Shown here: one piece after another, positions 23,301 through 30,533 of the stretch
How positions within the stretch are numbered: position 1 is the first letter of the stretch
How the letters are laid out: every line of letters starts with the position of its first letter
Source: Oscillospiraceae bacterium
GTDB lineage: Bacteria > Bacillota > Clostridia > Oscillospirales > Oscillospiraceae
Direction of reading: 5' to 3'
Length of the DNA stretch: 64,000 nucleotides
Assembly: GCA_910575815.1 (NCBI GenBank)
Contig: CAJTFN010000015.1
Span: 43,837 to 107,836 of the forward strand
The notes under the pieces: generated by a model
Seen by the model: the letters and a program-made list of their open reading frames with translations, nothing else
Told to the model about the DNA's origin: nothing
Database searches by the model: none
Made by a program: the position numbers and the translations under genes

Positions 23301-24921
23301 GGTTGGCGGGGAGCAGGTAACCAGCCGGTGCATTTGTTTCGGTAAAGGTGTACAGGCCGGGCAGGATACCAGTGCCGTTTTCGCCCTCCAAAACAACGGA
23401 GCCATCAGGGCCAGTGGTTACGGAACCCAGGTCCTGGCCGTCGCGCTCTACCTTGAACACGGCGCCCTCAAGGCCCTTGCCGCTGGGGTCCTGCTTAATG
23501 AGCTTGATGGTACGGAACTTCTCGTTGACGAACACGAGGTCGCCGGAGCAGTCGCCGTTTTCGTACAGGTCAATATGCCGGGTTTCGTCAACAGGACGAT
23601 AGCCAGCAGGGGCCTGAATCTCCCGAATGGTGTAGTGACCGGGGGGAATGTAGTTGGGGAGGTCAGGACTGACCCACTGAATGGGAATCTCGCCATTGGA
23701 CTGGCTGGTCCGCTCCTCGTGGACCCGCTGGCCGCCACCTTCCTCGCCGCCGTCAGCCTCGCCTTCAATAAGGAATACGGCACCAGGGATGCCCTTACCA
23801 TATTGGTCGACTTTGCGGAAGGAGCCATCGCCAGGGTCGGGGTCATCCTTGAGGTTCACGATGGCTTTTCCGGAAACTAAGAGAGCTCTGGACTTGGCAT
23901 TGTTGGCGGTCGTAGGTTCAGCAGGGTAGGGTGTGGAGTCGAGCTCGCAGCCAGGGGGAGGCGTGAGTTCCTTGACGATGACGGGGAAAGAGGACTTGCC
24001 GTTGTCCAGCTTTGTGTTCCAGTATGCGAACCCATCGGAACCAGTTGTGATACTGTCCATGGGCTCGCCATCGGTTCCGGCAGCTGGGTCAAAAATGCCA
24101 AAAACGGCACTAGCCAAAGGTCTACCTTTACTGTCAACCTTCTGAACCTTGAGCCAAACCTCATCATCCCCCGGAGGGTCACTTGGTTGAAGAGGCATAA
24201 TCAGAGGCTGATATACGTTATCCCGGTAATATAGGACATAGTCTAGGTGTGGAATGTCCTTCTTAATCCATGGGATGATAACTGCCTCCTTGATGCTTGA
24301 AAGCATCTCGACTGGGGTTCTGCTGTAGGAGGGATTAACAGTTTTGGCAGCTTTTACAGCCTCCTCCGCAACTCCCATGAGGAAGTCGTCGCGGGTCCCG
24401 CTTTCAATTTCCTCAACTGTGGAGTTCATCAGGAAGTCGTATTTGCTGTTTTCGCCGCGCATCAGCCAAATAGCTGCCTGTACCCATGCGTTGCGTACAG
24501 GGTCATCGTTGCCTTGGGCGTAATAATAGTCGGCAAAAATCATGTACGGCGCTCGCATGGGGCCATCGGCCTTAGCGTAATTACTGCCGTCAATCAGAGT
24601 CTGGACTTTCCAGGTGCCGGCTTTTAGGGCTTTACCATGTTCTCCGCAGAAAACCGTTTGGTATTTGCCATTGCCGACGTTTACTCGAATGTCATGGATG
24701 GTGCAGTTTGTTCCCAGCAGTGGGGAATAATAGGAGCCGTGCTTGGTGTAACTCCCACCGTCTACCCTCACCGTTTCGGGAAAGTCAGTTCTAATGTCGG
24801 CTGCAGCCGCAGGGATTGGCAGTATGCCGAACATCAGGATAAAGGCCATGATAAGGGAAAGCACTCTCGTAGAAAGAGGATTCGCGGTGGAGGGACGATG
24901 CCCTCCGGTTGCAGTTCTCAT
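17362..24921 (-). CDS. Giant surface adhesin: thioester domain plus about 22 Cna_B repeats
   Basis: ATG at 24921 has AAAAGGAGGA upstream. The 2519-residue protein starts with a signal peptide (about residues 18-41). An N-terminal thioester-type domain follows, with Cys92 in VFCGEHG and Gln148 in WVQAAIWLMRG, the pair that forms host-reactive thioesters in Gram-positive adhesins. From about residue 260 to 2310 come roughly 22 Cna_B/SpaA-like domains of 75-100 residues, each with a K-D strand, an LAGA.FE strand and an ETKAP.GY strand typical of Lys-Asn isopeptide folds. The repeats drift toward the C-terminus, and the last ones lose the E.KAP motif. A non-repeat C-terminal domain (about 2325-2490) precedes RLPTTGY and stop: a sortase-like LPXTG with no hydrophobic anchor or basic tail. 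Regulon motif copies 7 and 8 lie upstream. Confidence 0.9.
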   Translation of the reverse strand: MRTATGGHRPSTANPLSTRVLSLIMAFILMFGILPIPAAAADIRTDFPETVRVDGGSYTKHGSYYSPLLGTNCTIHDIRVNVGNGKYQTVFCGEHGKALKAGTWKVQTLIDGSNYAKADGPMRAPYMIFADYYYAQGNDDPVRNAWVQAAIWLMRGENSKYDFLMNSTVEEIESGTRDDFLMGVAEEAVKAAKTVNPSYSRTPVEMLSSIKEAVIIPWIKKDIPHLDYVLYYRDNVYQPLIMPLQPSDPPGDDEVWLKVQKVDSKGRPLASAVFGIFDPAAGTDGEPMDSITTGSDGFAYWNTKLDNGKSSFPVIVKELTPPPGCELDSTPYPAEPTTANNAKSRALLVSGKAIVNLKDDPDPGDGSFRKVDQYGKGIPGAVFLIEGEADGGEEGGGQRVHEERTSQSNGEIPIQWVSPDLPNYIPPGHYTIREIQAPAGYRPVDETRHIDLYENGDCSGDLVFVNEKFRTIKLIKQDPSGKGLEGAVFKVERDGQDLGSVTTGPDGSVVLEGENGTGILPGLYTFTETNAPAGYLLPANPVHNLWLFEEGDTVEQYVLAVTNYEYPDIEIQKISKETGDGLAGATFEVRINAQTIDTFKTDANGKIHLTYAEYGEFLNPKDAESWTVSVREITAPDGYLLDDDNWQEAELHQGETLKTFTFTDTKYPYIRILKRDRETGEPLPNTTFKIWIDGKDIGTKVTDDFGVITIDYDTYARFLDENNFDNWTITVQEEEMPDKYNKDKQDATGDYTQTQTLKWGQSYAEFVFKDTHFRDLRITKRDSSNTWTLADATFTLDSINLENPKGGPIHREGKTDANGQLTFKDLPNGTYRVTESVPPTGYSLADPNWQDVTITSYSDRVIDIEFLNAPEQGLLIRKLDATTRQPLAGVSFDVRFLGTADSPNGTTNDPRTYVTDANGLIYLPDCEPGWYQITETAVPDGYIIDSEPRLVQIVNKHEPVTVTYENYQDTQLIILKKDAQTGLPLPGALFEITTAGGNYIATVETGPNGIGTLAGLEPGAYVITEVEAPDGHIIDPVPQTFEIRRGQTEPVFKVFYNDGKTNLFIRKEDAQTHIGLANAVYKVTLSDGRVIKERLVTGEDGLASLTDLLPGTYVVTEIEAPPGYLLNSTPQNVYLDEGRTETMLFRNNKPGGIAVLKRDAISGLPLAGAVFELRTLDGELIGKEPLTTGLDGYIRVPDLDSGWYILRETKAPEGYLLDSTDHRVFVEDFKVTYVYLDNYQKAGLTVNKIDSESKLPLAGAEFEVRDMKNSVLKTITTNSSGVATLTDIAPGWYKVVETKAPDGYVLNEKENLVEIVEGKPASVTVSNTKQSGITVHKVDATSREPLAGAEFELRTADNKLIDTYTTDVSGSFVTTNVEPGVYFLVEKKAPTGYAICTEDTKVIVPVGEYPVVTIENHKGTSIEILKTDSVTGKYLAGAEFELYTLNCEKLLGVYTTDKTGIAFTEPLPAGNYIVKESKAPEGYILDETHHHVQVLYDHPAKLKVENVPLTGIMITKLSAVDDTPLMGAKFEIRTAEGKVVGEFTTDTAGDPIFAVEPGVYYVKETKAPDNYLLNDEVFRVEVTAGKIVPLVVRDEPACELVIFKGDAGNKRGIAGAVFKVETADRDFIGTYTTDAQGEAIVRPIPPGHYIVTEMSAPEGYSVSETPKTITVKVGVINRVEFVDAAMGSLVIRLEDQADGHKLEGGRFQLYFAETGKLISEGVTDNSGSIVWGSLLPGRYIIKQTYAPDKYTIVDAEKEGIVVSGETTIVVFKDYTAGLVIEKVDRLTGETLAGARFQVTRNSDNIVIGEYETDSNGLALVSGLTEGMYSVEELKAPTGYAIDEEAKLVHVKVGTEAHVTFQDTPNAGITIQTVDKDTQAPLSGVVIEVWQQNGVLVNTYTSDTTGVIQTDKLTAGFYVLKVIKAENGYTAVTTEQTVEIKDGVAVTVKFEFVARGLLQVYSLDNKEVALPGMKVTITKQNGELVGNYTTDSNGLLTVEGLEPGWYVVKETNPPSGYTIGSEDSQSVEITSNGTAVVKFYHGKTYGVQIRTSVKQTGEMVAGVKYQITTLEGTIVGTFTSDTVGIAYATLEPGWYVIKMTELPEGYKNFTLCAERRVEVKADAPTIIDFQLTQLSSIRVKFVNGTTGAAIYGVRVMLKDSTGKIVDEYTSNNEGYITLKQSVTNGSYTLEQISVPSGYTVDKVPKVIDVLNGETTEITWKMFTEGGQIQVHLTSTAYNSTLDLAAGSNLQGGVFEIYDPFTFAVMATITTDSYGVAASGVLPIGRYIIRQKTAPAYFGMTDNNGPVKETEVYIKINNDVVRTEYQNSPMDLKVTHKVTGNNSVAAGSSMKYLFTAVNNDSAERLDNYYWTITVPTDAMRAGTLFTGTWSSSVYYSIQYKTNQNDYRPLASGLNSATPYQYDLSSLAINVNGGEYVTHIRFEFGTVPAGFKPTQAPIFFGYVIPGVVPGYKVILRSECGGKYNGAWATSSALWTTAVASGGSAGKAPRATGTPNRLPTTGY

Positions 24922-25123
24922 GTTTTAGGTTCCTCCTTTTTTGGTCATAGATTTGTTGAGGTTCTTGGGGGTAACGGTAAAATCCGCCTTGCAATGATTG
25001 ACCAAGGGCCAAAGGTGGCCAGTGGCCAAGTGTATCAACCGGGGTCAATAGGCATTTGTCACACCTCCTCACATTATTGAGTCGCCATACCAACCCGCCA
25101 GAGCAGAAGCTGGATGCGAATGT

Positions 25124-25153
25124 TATATGATATGCAGACCCGGGGAAAACGAT
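25124..25153 (-). promoter_or_regulatory. Regulon motif, copy 7 (adhesin, proximal)
   Basis: ATCGTTTTCCCC and GCATATCATATAAC at the standard 18-base distance. Confidence 0.7.
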
Positions 25154-25233
25154 TTCTGTCTTTCTGGCAACCATTGGTCGCCGATGGTCCTTTGTTTCCC
25201 GGGGTGGCTGAAATCCACCTCATCGGTTGATGA

Positions 25234-25263
25234 TTTATGATATGCGAACCGGCAAAAAGCTAT
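25234..25263 (-). promoter_or_regulatory. Regulon motif, copy 8 (adhesin, distal)
   Basis: ATAGCTTTTTGC and GCATATCATAAA at the standard 18-base distance; 110 bases upstream of copy 7. Confidence 0.7.
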
Positions 25264-25498
25264 AACAACTCTTGGGGGAACCAGTTGGATGTGGTAAAAT
25301 ACAGTGGTTAACAAAAGTGAAAGGGACTGGTGCGGAAGTAGACGTTGAACCCGGGATATACATAGATTACCTAGGCATAATGGATAAAAAGAAGGCCCAC
25401 CTCCCGGAGAAGATGAGCCAGAAGCAATTATAGATGTTTTGCAGTAATATGTATTCAAATTGGATAAAAGCTATTCCAGGATGAAGCCGTCAAGAAAA

Positions 25499-25531
25499 CC
25501 TCAGCTCCAGTTGAATAACTGGAGCTGAGGT
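25499..25531 (-). terminator. Terminator of the SLH gene
   Basis: CCTCAGCTCCAGTT pairs almost perfectly with AACTGGAGCTGAGG; the leftward strand runs into TTTTC. Confidence 0.9.
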
Positions 25532-25543
25532 TCGTGACAGCAA

Positions 25544-26833
25544 TCAGTATCTGGAGTAAATCCAAGTGTCTGATGCCACCTCAGGTAGATTGAAAACGCT
25601 AGGGTCAAGTGCGCCTCCCCAATAAACCTTACCAGAGACGTTTCCTTCGTAAGTAGTGTGGTAGGTGCTGGGTCTGCCGCGAGGAGGGTCGAGAGAGGCA
25701 ATAACAAATGCATGATAGTACCCCGTTGCAGTATTTTTCATCCACACAACATCGCCAGCTTTGAGCTGCGAGAAGTTCTGGTGTCGAGACAAAGGTGCAG
25801 TCTCATCAAAAAGCGCATCGCTAATAGCGGCTCCAAATGCACTACATGCATGAACGCTTCCAAATTTAGGAGAGGTATACAGGAAGGATTCTGTCCAGGT
25901 AGTCCCATGCGGCATCGTTTCCTCAAACTTTGCCAACAGCTCCTTGATGTTCTCCTCTGTAATGGGCTTGCCATTGGTCAGGTAGCCCTCTTGGTAGGTT
26001 GTAGAGGCATTGATGCGGTCCATCATCTGCTGGGCATTCTCGCCGTCCAACATCTTAAACAGGGGACCATCGGTGACTTCGGGGGCAGTCACGGTCGATT
26101 CCTCCGGTTTGGGCTGTTCAACAGGGTTTTCAACCGGCTTCTGAGTTGGGATTTCCACCGGGCTGGTGCTTCCGCCATTCTCCCGGATGTAAATCCGCAG
26201 TCGACTTAGCACCACGGCGGCCTGAGCACGATTCATGTTAGCGGTGGGACCGAATGTTCCGTCGCTCCGCCCGGTCAACAGACCCAGGGAGTAGCAGGCA
26301 GTAACTGCAGTTCGCCGAGAGGCATCAATGCTGGAGAGGTCCTTAATGGCGCCTTGCGCAGAAGACATCTCGAAATCGCTGGGGAGGGGGGACCCTGTAT
26401 CCCGCAGAACATTATACATGATGATGCTCATGTCATCGCGAGTAAGCATGTTGCCAGCTTCATAGTCAGGCTTACCTTCAATGCGGGTGCCAGCCAGAAC
26501 ATCATGTAGGTTGAGAATAGCAACGCCGGTTTTGGTACTAGCAGATACATTGTTGGTCCTCATGTACTCGGCCATGTCCTCCGCATAGAAAGCCCTGGCG
26601 ACAAGTACGCTGAAAGCACCGTAGGAGACAGAGTTCTGCGGCTCATACTTGCCGTTTCCATAGCCCGTGATGATGCCCTCGCTGGTCATCTCGCTGATTT
26701 GCTGGTACGCCCAGTGGGAGGTGGGCACATCGCTGAAGCTGGGGGTAGCTGCGAGCATGGGGCCAATCGAGGCCACGGTCATGGCCAGCAGCAGCCCAAG
26801 TGCCACAAGCCGGATTTTCATAATATTTTTCAT
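25544..26833 (-). CDS. S-layer-homology protein with C-terminal cysteine-peptidase-like domain
   Basis: ATG at 26833 has AAAGGAGGA upstream. Residues 1-29 are a signal peptide. Residues about 30-225 contain SLH-type repeats (FSDVPTSHWAYQQI...GIITGYGNGKYEP; SLGLLTGRSDGTFGP.A.MNRAQAA), which bind cell-wall polymers. A Pro-rich linker follows. The C-terminal domain has Cys330 in HACSAFG, a KAGDVVWMKN strand, His374 in YYHAFVI and Glu396, an arrangement like NlpC/P60 or CHAP peptidases. The Cys-His order fits, but activity is inferred. It is secreted and wall-attached. Regulon motif copy 9 is about 100 bases upstream, preceded by a small palindrome, AGAAGC-ATC-GCTTCT. A fragment of a paralogue lies at 33832. 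Confidence 0.85.
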   Translation of the reverse strand: MKNIMKIRLVALGLLLAMTVASIGPMLAATPSFSDVPTSHWAYQQISEMTSEGIITGYGNGKYEPQNSVSYGAFSVLVARAFYAEDMAEYMRTNNVSASTKTGVAILNLHDVLAGTRIEGKPDYEAGNMLTRDDMSIIMYNVLRDTGSPLPSDFEMSSAQGAIKDLSSIDASRRTAVTACYSLGLLTGRSDGTFGPTANMNRAQAAVVLSRLRIYIRENGGSTSPVEIPTQKPVENPVEQPKPEESTVTAPEVTDGPLFKMLDGENAQQMMDRINASTTYQEGYLTNGKPITEENIKELLAKFEETMPHGTTWTESFLYTSPKFGSVHACSAFGAAISDALFDETAPLSRHQNFSQLKAGDVVWMKNTATGYYHAFVIASLDPPRGRPSTYHTTYEGNVSGKVYWGGALDPSVFNLPEVASDTWIYSRY

Positions 26834-26923
26834 ATAGGTAAATCCTCCTTTTATTGATTGTGCGGGTTGAAACTCCGCACCTGTTTAAGCTAAAGTAGTG
26901 GAGTAGAAGCATCGCTTCTGGGG

Positions 26924-26953
26924 TTTATTATATGCGAGGTAGGGGAAAGCCAT
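26924..26953 (-). promoter_or_regulatory. Regulon motif, copy 9 (SLH gene)
   Basis: ATGGCTTTCCCC and GCATATAATAAA at the standard 18-base distance. A small palindrome, AGAAGC-ATC-GCTTCT, sits about 10 bases downstream and could be an operator. Confidence 0.7.
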
Positions 26954-26957
26954 TCCA

Positions 26958-27359
26958 TCAGGGCCGTGTTGGCTGGCTCTGTACATATTCCTGGATTTCT
27001 CCGGGAGATAATTGCTCAGCGGTAGACGCGAAGAAGCTGCGGGTCCACAGGGCTTGCTGGGATGACAATTGGGGAAACTCTGCTATCAGGGTCGGGCCAG
27101 TGCCGTGCCTAATGTTCTTGCATACCTCGTGGGCACTGACGTCTGGCAGAACACTCACATGCAGATGGCAGTAGTCAGCTCCACACCCGAAAGTAAGGAC
27201 ATCGTAGTCGTTCTGCTCACAAATTTGAAGAAGCAGCTCTTTGAAACGAGCGGCGACCCCATCTATCAAGAAAACCTTTCTACGATAGCGCGTGCAGAAG
27301 ACCAGATGATAGCGTATATAGGACTTTGAGGTCTTGGTAAATCTGTAATTGCCTTCCAT
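26958..27359 (-). mobile_element. tnpA: IS200-type TnpA (Y1 HUH transposase)
   Basis: The 133-residue protein is a typical HUH single-strand transposase: IRYHLVFCTRYRRKVF near the start, HLHVSVLP (the His-x-His pair) around residue 70, WTRSFFAST, and the catalytic Tyr in IQEYVQSQ near the end. It lacks tnpB, as IS200 elements do. Normal members have DHVH before the HUH; here it is DYCHLH, so the pair is kept though the context is changed. It may be intact and active, but end hairpins could not be fixed by eye; a small GGGA-AAC-TCCC hairpin near 27415 may mark one end. Confidence 0.85.
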
Positions 27360-27593
27360 GTATATATAATAACGCAAGACATATACAAAAGCAAGTTACA
27401 GTTCTGTTACAAAAAGCTGGGAAACTCCCATTATTTATATTGGTTGGGGGAGGGAAGATATTTCATCGAAGCTGAGAAAATTTTGGAGGGCTGTGTCGGG
27501 CAGGGGAAGAGGCCCAGCGACCCACGTCGAGATTCTCTTCTTGCCAAATCAAAAAAGAAAGCCCCCTTGACAGAGTGGCAAAGGAGCTCCATA

Positions 27594-27735
27594 TCAGCTT
27601 TCCCAATATTGTTGAACCTGTCCCATGGCTGTCTTCTGGGACAGGCCAAAGCCCCACACGAGAGACTGGACAATCGCAGCAGTTCTGCCTATATAATTCC
27701 GAAGTTCGACTACGAGGATGGCAATATCTTTTTTT
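27594..27735 (-). pseudogene. C-terminal fragment of an Rpn-type nuclease gene
   Basis: Leftward translation reads IAILVVELRNYIGRTAAIVQSLVWGFGLSQKTAMGQVQQYW and stop, clearly the C-terminal segment seen in the 34024-35007 gene. Everything upstream of it is lost. A terminator-like GC stem follows, as in other copies. Confidence 0.8.
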
Positions 27736-27899
27736 CATGTTCCCCTGTTGTTCTTTTTGCCAGGTATCACGACGCTCAACGTCCAGACGGCTTAGACAGT
27801 TGCTGTGGGGCCATTTGAGATTCCGAAGTTTGCTTTGGAGAAGATACCAAGAACACATCGAATGTAATTTCCGGTTTTGGATGAGGCTATTATGTTATA

Positions 27900-27924
27900 G
27901 GGGACAGGCCATCGGCCTGCCCCC
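27900..27924 (-). terminator. Terminator of the 27957-29437 operon
   Basis: GGGGACAGGCC pairs with GGCCTGCCCC around ATC, just beyond the leftward stop at 27957. Confidence 0.85.
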
Positions 27925-27956
27925 TATAATTTTGCGCGGATATAAAAAGATTGTAG

Positions 27957-28484
27957 TCACAGCAACTTTTCTTCCAGTAATTCAGTGTATTTGGAAATTG
28001 CTTCTTCCCGGTTTGCGGCGCCAATTACAAGAAATGTCGAGCTGCTGTCACCGGCTGCTGTGAAAAAGGATGTGTCGTTTGACTCAAATGTATACGCAAA
28101 TTGGATAGCTAACCGTTGAAAGTTTTTGTCGAAAAGAATAGTGGAAATTTCAGTGGATTTGGGTTCTCCGGAAGTGGTTAAAAATGCCGGAGAATACCTA
28201 TATTTGGGAGAAAAAGTAAAATTTGCATTATTCTTCTGATTAGTCAGCCCCTTTACGTTACTTATATAAAAAGTTCCATGAAAACTATCATTCCCCCAAA
28301 TATTAGAATGATAATATCCATCAATGATTACCTCGTGAGGGGTAGAAGTCCTGACATCTGTCATGCTGTACTCCGTCGCCGTAGTCTCATAGTTTATACG
28401 ACTAGAAACAGGAACCAGAGAAAGAAAAATTAGAAATAATGCGAGGAATCCACCTATAATGCAGCGTGGCCAATGTCGGTTCAT
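27957..28484 (-). CDS. Secreted or membrane-anchored hypothetical protein (175 aa)
   Basis: ATG at 28484 overlaps the upstream stop in an ATGA. The N-terminus has an uncleaved-looking hydrophobic segment (residues about 9-30, IIGGFLALFLIFLSLVPVSS) without lipobox. The rest is extracellular, with mixed strands and many aromatic residues, ending in a charged helix (AANREEAISKYTELLEEKLL). No family is recognised. Its coupling to the 28481-29437 secreted protein suggests they work together at the surface. Confidence 0.65.
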   Translation of the reverse strand: MNRHWPRCIIGGFLALFLIFLSLVPVSSRINYETTATEYSMTDVRTSTPHEVIIDGYYHSNIWGNDSFHGTFYISNVKGLTNQKNNANFTFSPKYRYSPAFLTTSGEPKSTEISTILFDKNFQRLAIQFAYTFESNDTSFFTAAGDSSSTFLVIGAANREEAISKYTELLEEKLL

Positions 28485-29437
28485 GGCATTGTTTCCGTGA
28501 AATGTCCAACAACCGCATAGATTTGGCTATAGGTTCCAGCATCGTTTTGATATTGAGACAGTGCTTTGCTGATAATCCATGCATCATCATCGTAATGACT
28601 TTTCTTTTCCACTTTGGCAGAATTTCTTGGGTTTTCTGAGGGGATACCAGTTTCTTCCATATATCCAATTGTATGGGGTTGACCATAAGTATCATAAACA
28701 ATCGACTCAATCTTATTGAAGCCACGACGTTCACCAACTTGGGCATAAGGCAGCCAATAGCCAAAATTAGTGTCTTTTACATACCCGATTTTGTTACAGT
28801 AATAGAACTTCACCCAGTCTGTAACACTAATAGGCCGCGAATAGTCAGCAGACGCTTCCATCAAAGACAGCGCAGCAGAAATAACTGTGCCCACGGGCAA
28901 GCCCGTCACCGTATCTGAAAAAACTGAAAGAAAAATATTACCACTAGAATTAGCAAGGGCAGATTTGCTATCATTTTTATAACTATAGCCTGACGACCAG
29001 CCCCATGCGTAGTTCAATTTGGTACTAGCAGATGTAGTTGCTGCCAAATTGCTTTCGGGCTTCAGATACTTTGTTAATAAAAGCTGGCCTTCCTCAAGCT
29101 TTGAGTCATCGCATTCGTATTCAAAAATAATGTAATTCGTATCCTCTGAGACTCCAGTGACTTTTTGCTCATATGCCCTTTCGAGAACCTCGGATGTTTC
29201 AGAGGCCCACAAGGCACGAGCTGGAACAGACAATGTGTCATGCGAGGGCAGAGCGGCTCGCCTCGAAGCTGCTTCTGACAGCAATGGCATAGCAGCTTCA
29301 TTTGTTGTGACGACGAATTCGCTTGGGTAGGGTCCATTGCACGGTTGAATTCTCTCATCAGGGAATGCTGCAAATGCTGGAATGCTCATAGCAAGAACCA
29401 GAATAAGGCTCAAGAAAATGGATGTCAACTTCTTCAT
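28481..29437 (-). CDS. Secreted hypothetical protein (318 aa)
   Basis: ATG at 29437 follows AAGGAGG by 9 bases. Residues 1-23 form a signal peptide ending AFAAFP. The mature part is beta-rich with multiple Gly/Ser/Tyr patches (YAWGWSSGYSYKNDSKS, GYWLPYAQVGERRGFNKI). It has no cell-wall or catalytic motif I recognise. It is first in a two-gene operon with the 27957-28484 membrane protein. No regulon motif lies just upstream, and I see only AT-rich DNA there. Confidence 0.65.
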   Translation of the reverse strand: MKKLTSIFLSLILVLAMSIPAFAAFPDERIQPCNGPYPSEFVVTTNEAAMPLLSEAASRRAALPSHDTLSVPARALWASETSEVLERAYEQKVTGVSEDTNYIIFEYECDDSKLEEGQLLLTKYLKPESNLAATTSASTKLNYAWGWSSGYSYKNDSKSALANSSGNIFLSVFSDTVTGLPVGTVISAALSLMEASADYSRPISVTDWVKFYYCNKIGYVKDTNFGYWLPYAQVGERRGFNKIESIVYDTYGQPHTIGYMEETGIPSENPRNSAKVEKKSHYDDDAWIISKALSQYQNDAGTYSQIYAVVGHFTETMP

Positions 29438-29935
29438 GCGTGTTCCTCCTTTTTCATTAGTACGTTCAAAAGACAATGCGGACCATCAATTTGAAAGACG
29501 ATATATCAAAAGTGATTAGGAATTATTCCGAGTGTGACATTTATGGCAAAAGAGAGGTTGTATGCTCTTTACAGGTTCCACATTGGAATCGACTCCTTTC
29601 CAGAGGCAACCAGTGAATAAAGCCACTTCGCTCCTCTATAATATAGATTGTTTCAGCGCATGGAAATATTTCACACTTCGACATAAAATCTCAATGATAG
29701 TTATTGTATAATTTGTACAAGATGGGCTTGGATGCTTCAGTAATCGCCACGGTTCCACAATTCTTGCCTTAATTTCCACCATGAGAATAACGTAAAGTAG
29801 GAGGGAGGGAGCTGTGCATAGGCCATCAGACATAGAAATTCAGTCCGACATACGTTGGCTAAGAGCGGGGCAGCTACATTTTCCCTTTGTTCAAAAAAGA
29901 AAGCCCTCTTGCCAGGGAGGCAAGGGGGTATTGCA
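29438..29935. other. Gene-free stretch with repeats
   Basis: About 500 bases without a supported gene. Bases 29720-29830 are nearly repeated at 50370-50472 (for example 'GCTTCAGTAATCGCC' and 'AATAACGTAAAGTAGG'). Bases 29880-29935 carry a GC-rich hairpin of the kind that follows several Rpn copies. Confidence 0.6.
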
Positions 29936-30210
29936 TTAGATTTTCCAGTATTGCTAGACCTTTTCCATGGCGGCCTCCTGGGGCAGCCCAAAGCGCCGGA
30001 CGAGAGATTGGGCAATTGCTGCGGGGTCCCCGATGAAATTCTGGAGTTCGGCCACGAGGGCGGCAATGCCCTTTTCCATACCCTTTTCCATGCCACTTTG
30101 CACGCCTTTTTCCCATACACCTTGGCTCAAGTTACACATTTCGGACACCTCCGTTTCAAGCCCCCGCGACATGTTGATGTAAAATTTATCCAGAATGATG
30201 GACTAAACCT
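29936..30210 (-). pseudogene. Rpn-type nuclease C-terminal fragment with late nonsense codon
   Basis: The frame gives MSRGLETEVSEMCNLSQGVWEKG, two MEKG units, then IAALVAELQNFIGDPAAIAQ and FGLPQEAAMEKV. A TAG interrupts just before the usual QQYWK end. It is closely related to the C-terminus of the 34024-35007 gene but has fewer 12-bp repeat units. The N-terminal nuclease half is missing. Confidence 0.8.
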
Positions 30211-30292
30211 CCTCACAAAAATCTTACGCCTGGTGAATAGCGTTGTGTTTTTAATGAAATAGATGGATATGTAGCCGATGACTGTTATTCTA

Positions 30293-30430
30293 TCAGTTTT
30301 CGATAATGCCATTTGAACGATTTGAAGGCGTCTCATGCGCCTCCTTCTGACGTGCGTTCAAAAACGGAACGAGCACTCCACGCTCTAGGCAAATCCGAAT
30401 GGTTTCGGCGGCGGCTGCATCTGCTCTCCA
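30293..30430 (-). pseudogene. Short fragment of an Rpn-type nuclease gene
   Basis: The fragment reads AAAETIRICLERGVLVPFLNARQKEAHE, matching SETIRICLEQKVLVPFLNERQKEVHD of the neighbouring 30534-31346 gene. Only this stretch survives. Confidence 0.75.
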
Positions 30431-30481
30431 ATACAAGGCAAGCCCCTTGCCGGGGGAAGAAAGGGGAGCAATAGCAAAGCA

Positions 30482-30514
30482 AAAGGCCCAAAGGAAAGTT
30501 CCTCCGGGCCTTTT
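30482..30514 (-). terminator. Terminator of the Rpn gene at 30534
   Basis: AAAGGCCC with AGGAAAGTTCCT inner stem and GGGCCTTTT; a matching hairpin recurs at about 51948-51980 behind a dead copy. Confidence 0.85.
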
Positions 30515-30533
30515 GGCACTGAACACGATGCGG

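Larger units (their letters stand above)
24922..25498. other. Long leader/promoter region of the adhesin gene
   Basis: No gene is supported in these about 580 bases. Two regulon motifs (25124-25153 and 25234-25263) lie in tandem, giving leaders of about 200 and 310 nt. A pyrimidine-rich tract and 'CACCTCCTC' at about 25061-25069 (leftward GAGGAGGTG) could be an unused or leader-peptide ribosome site. I see no riboswitch I can name. Confidence 0.5.

Noticed and set aside
17065..23880. A 2271-codon open frame opposite the giant adhesin gene
   Set aside because: It lies antisense to a gene with clear signal peptide, ribosome site and repeat domains. Its translation has no recognisable domain and only mirrors the codon bias and repeats of the other strand.
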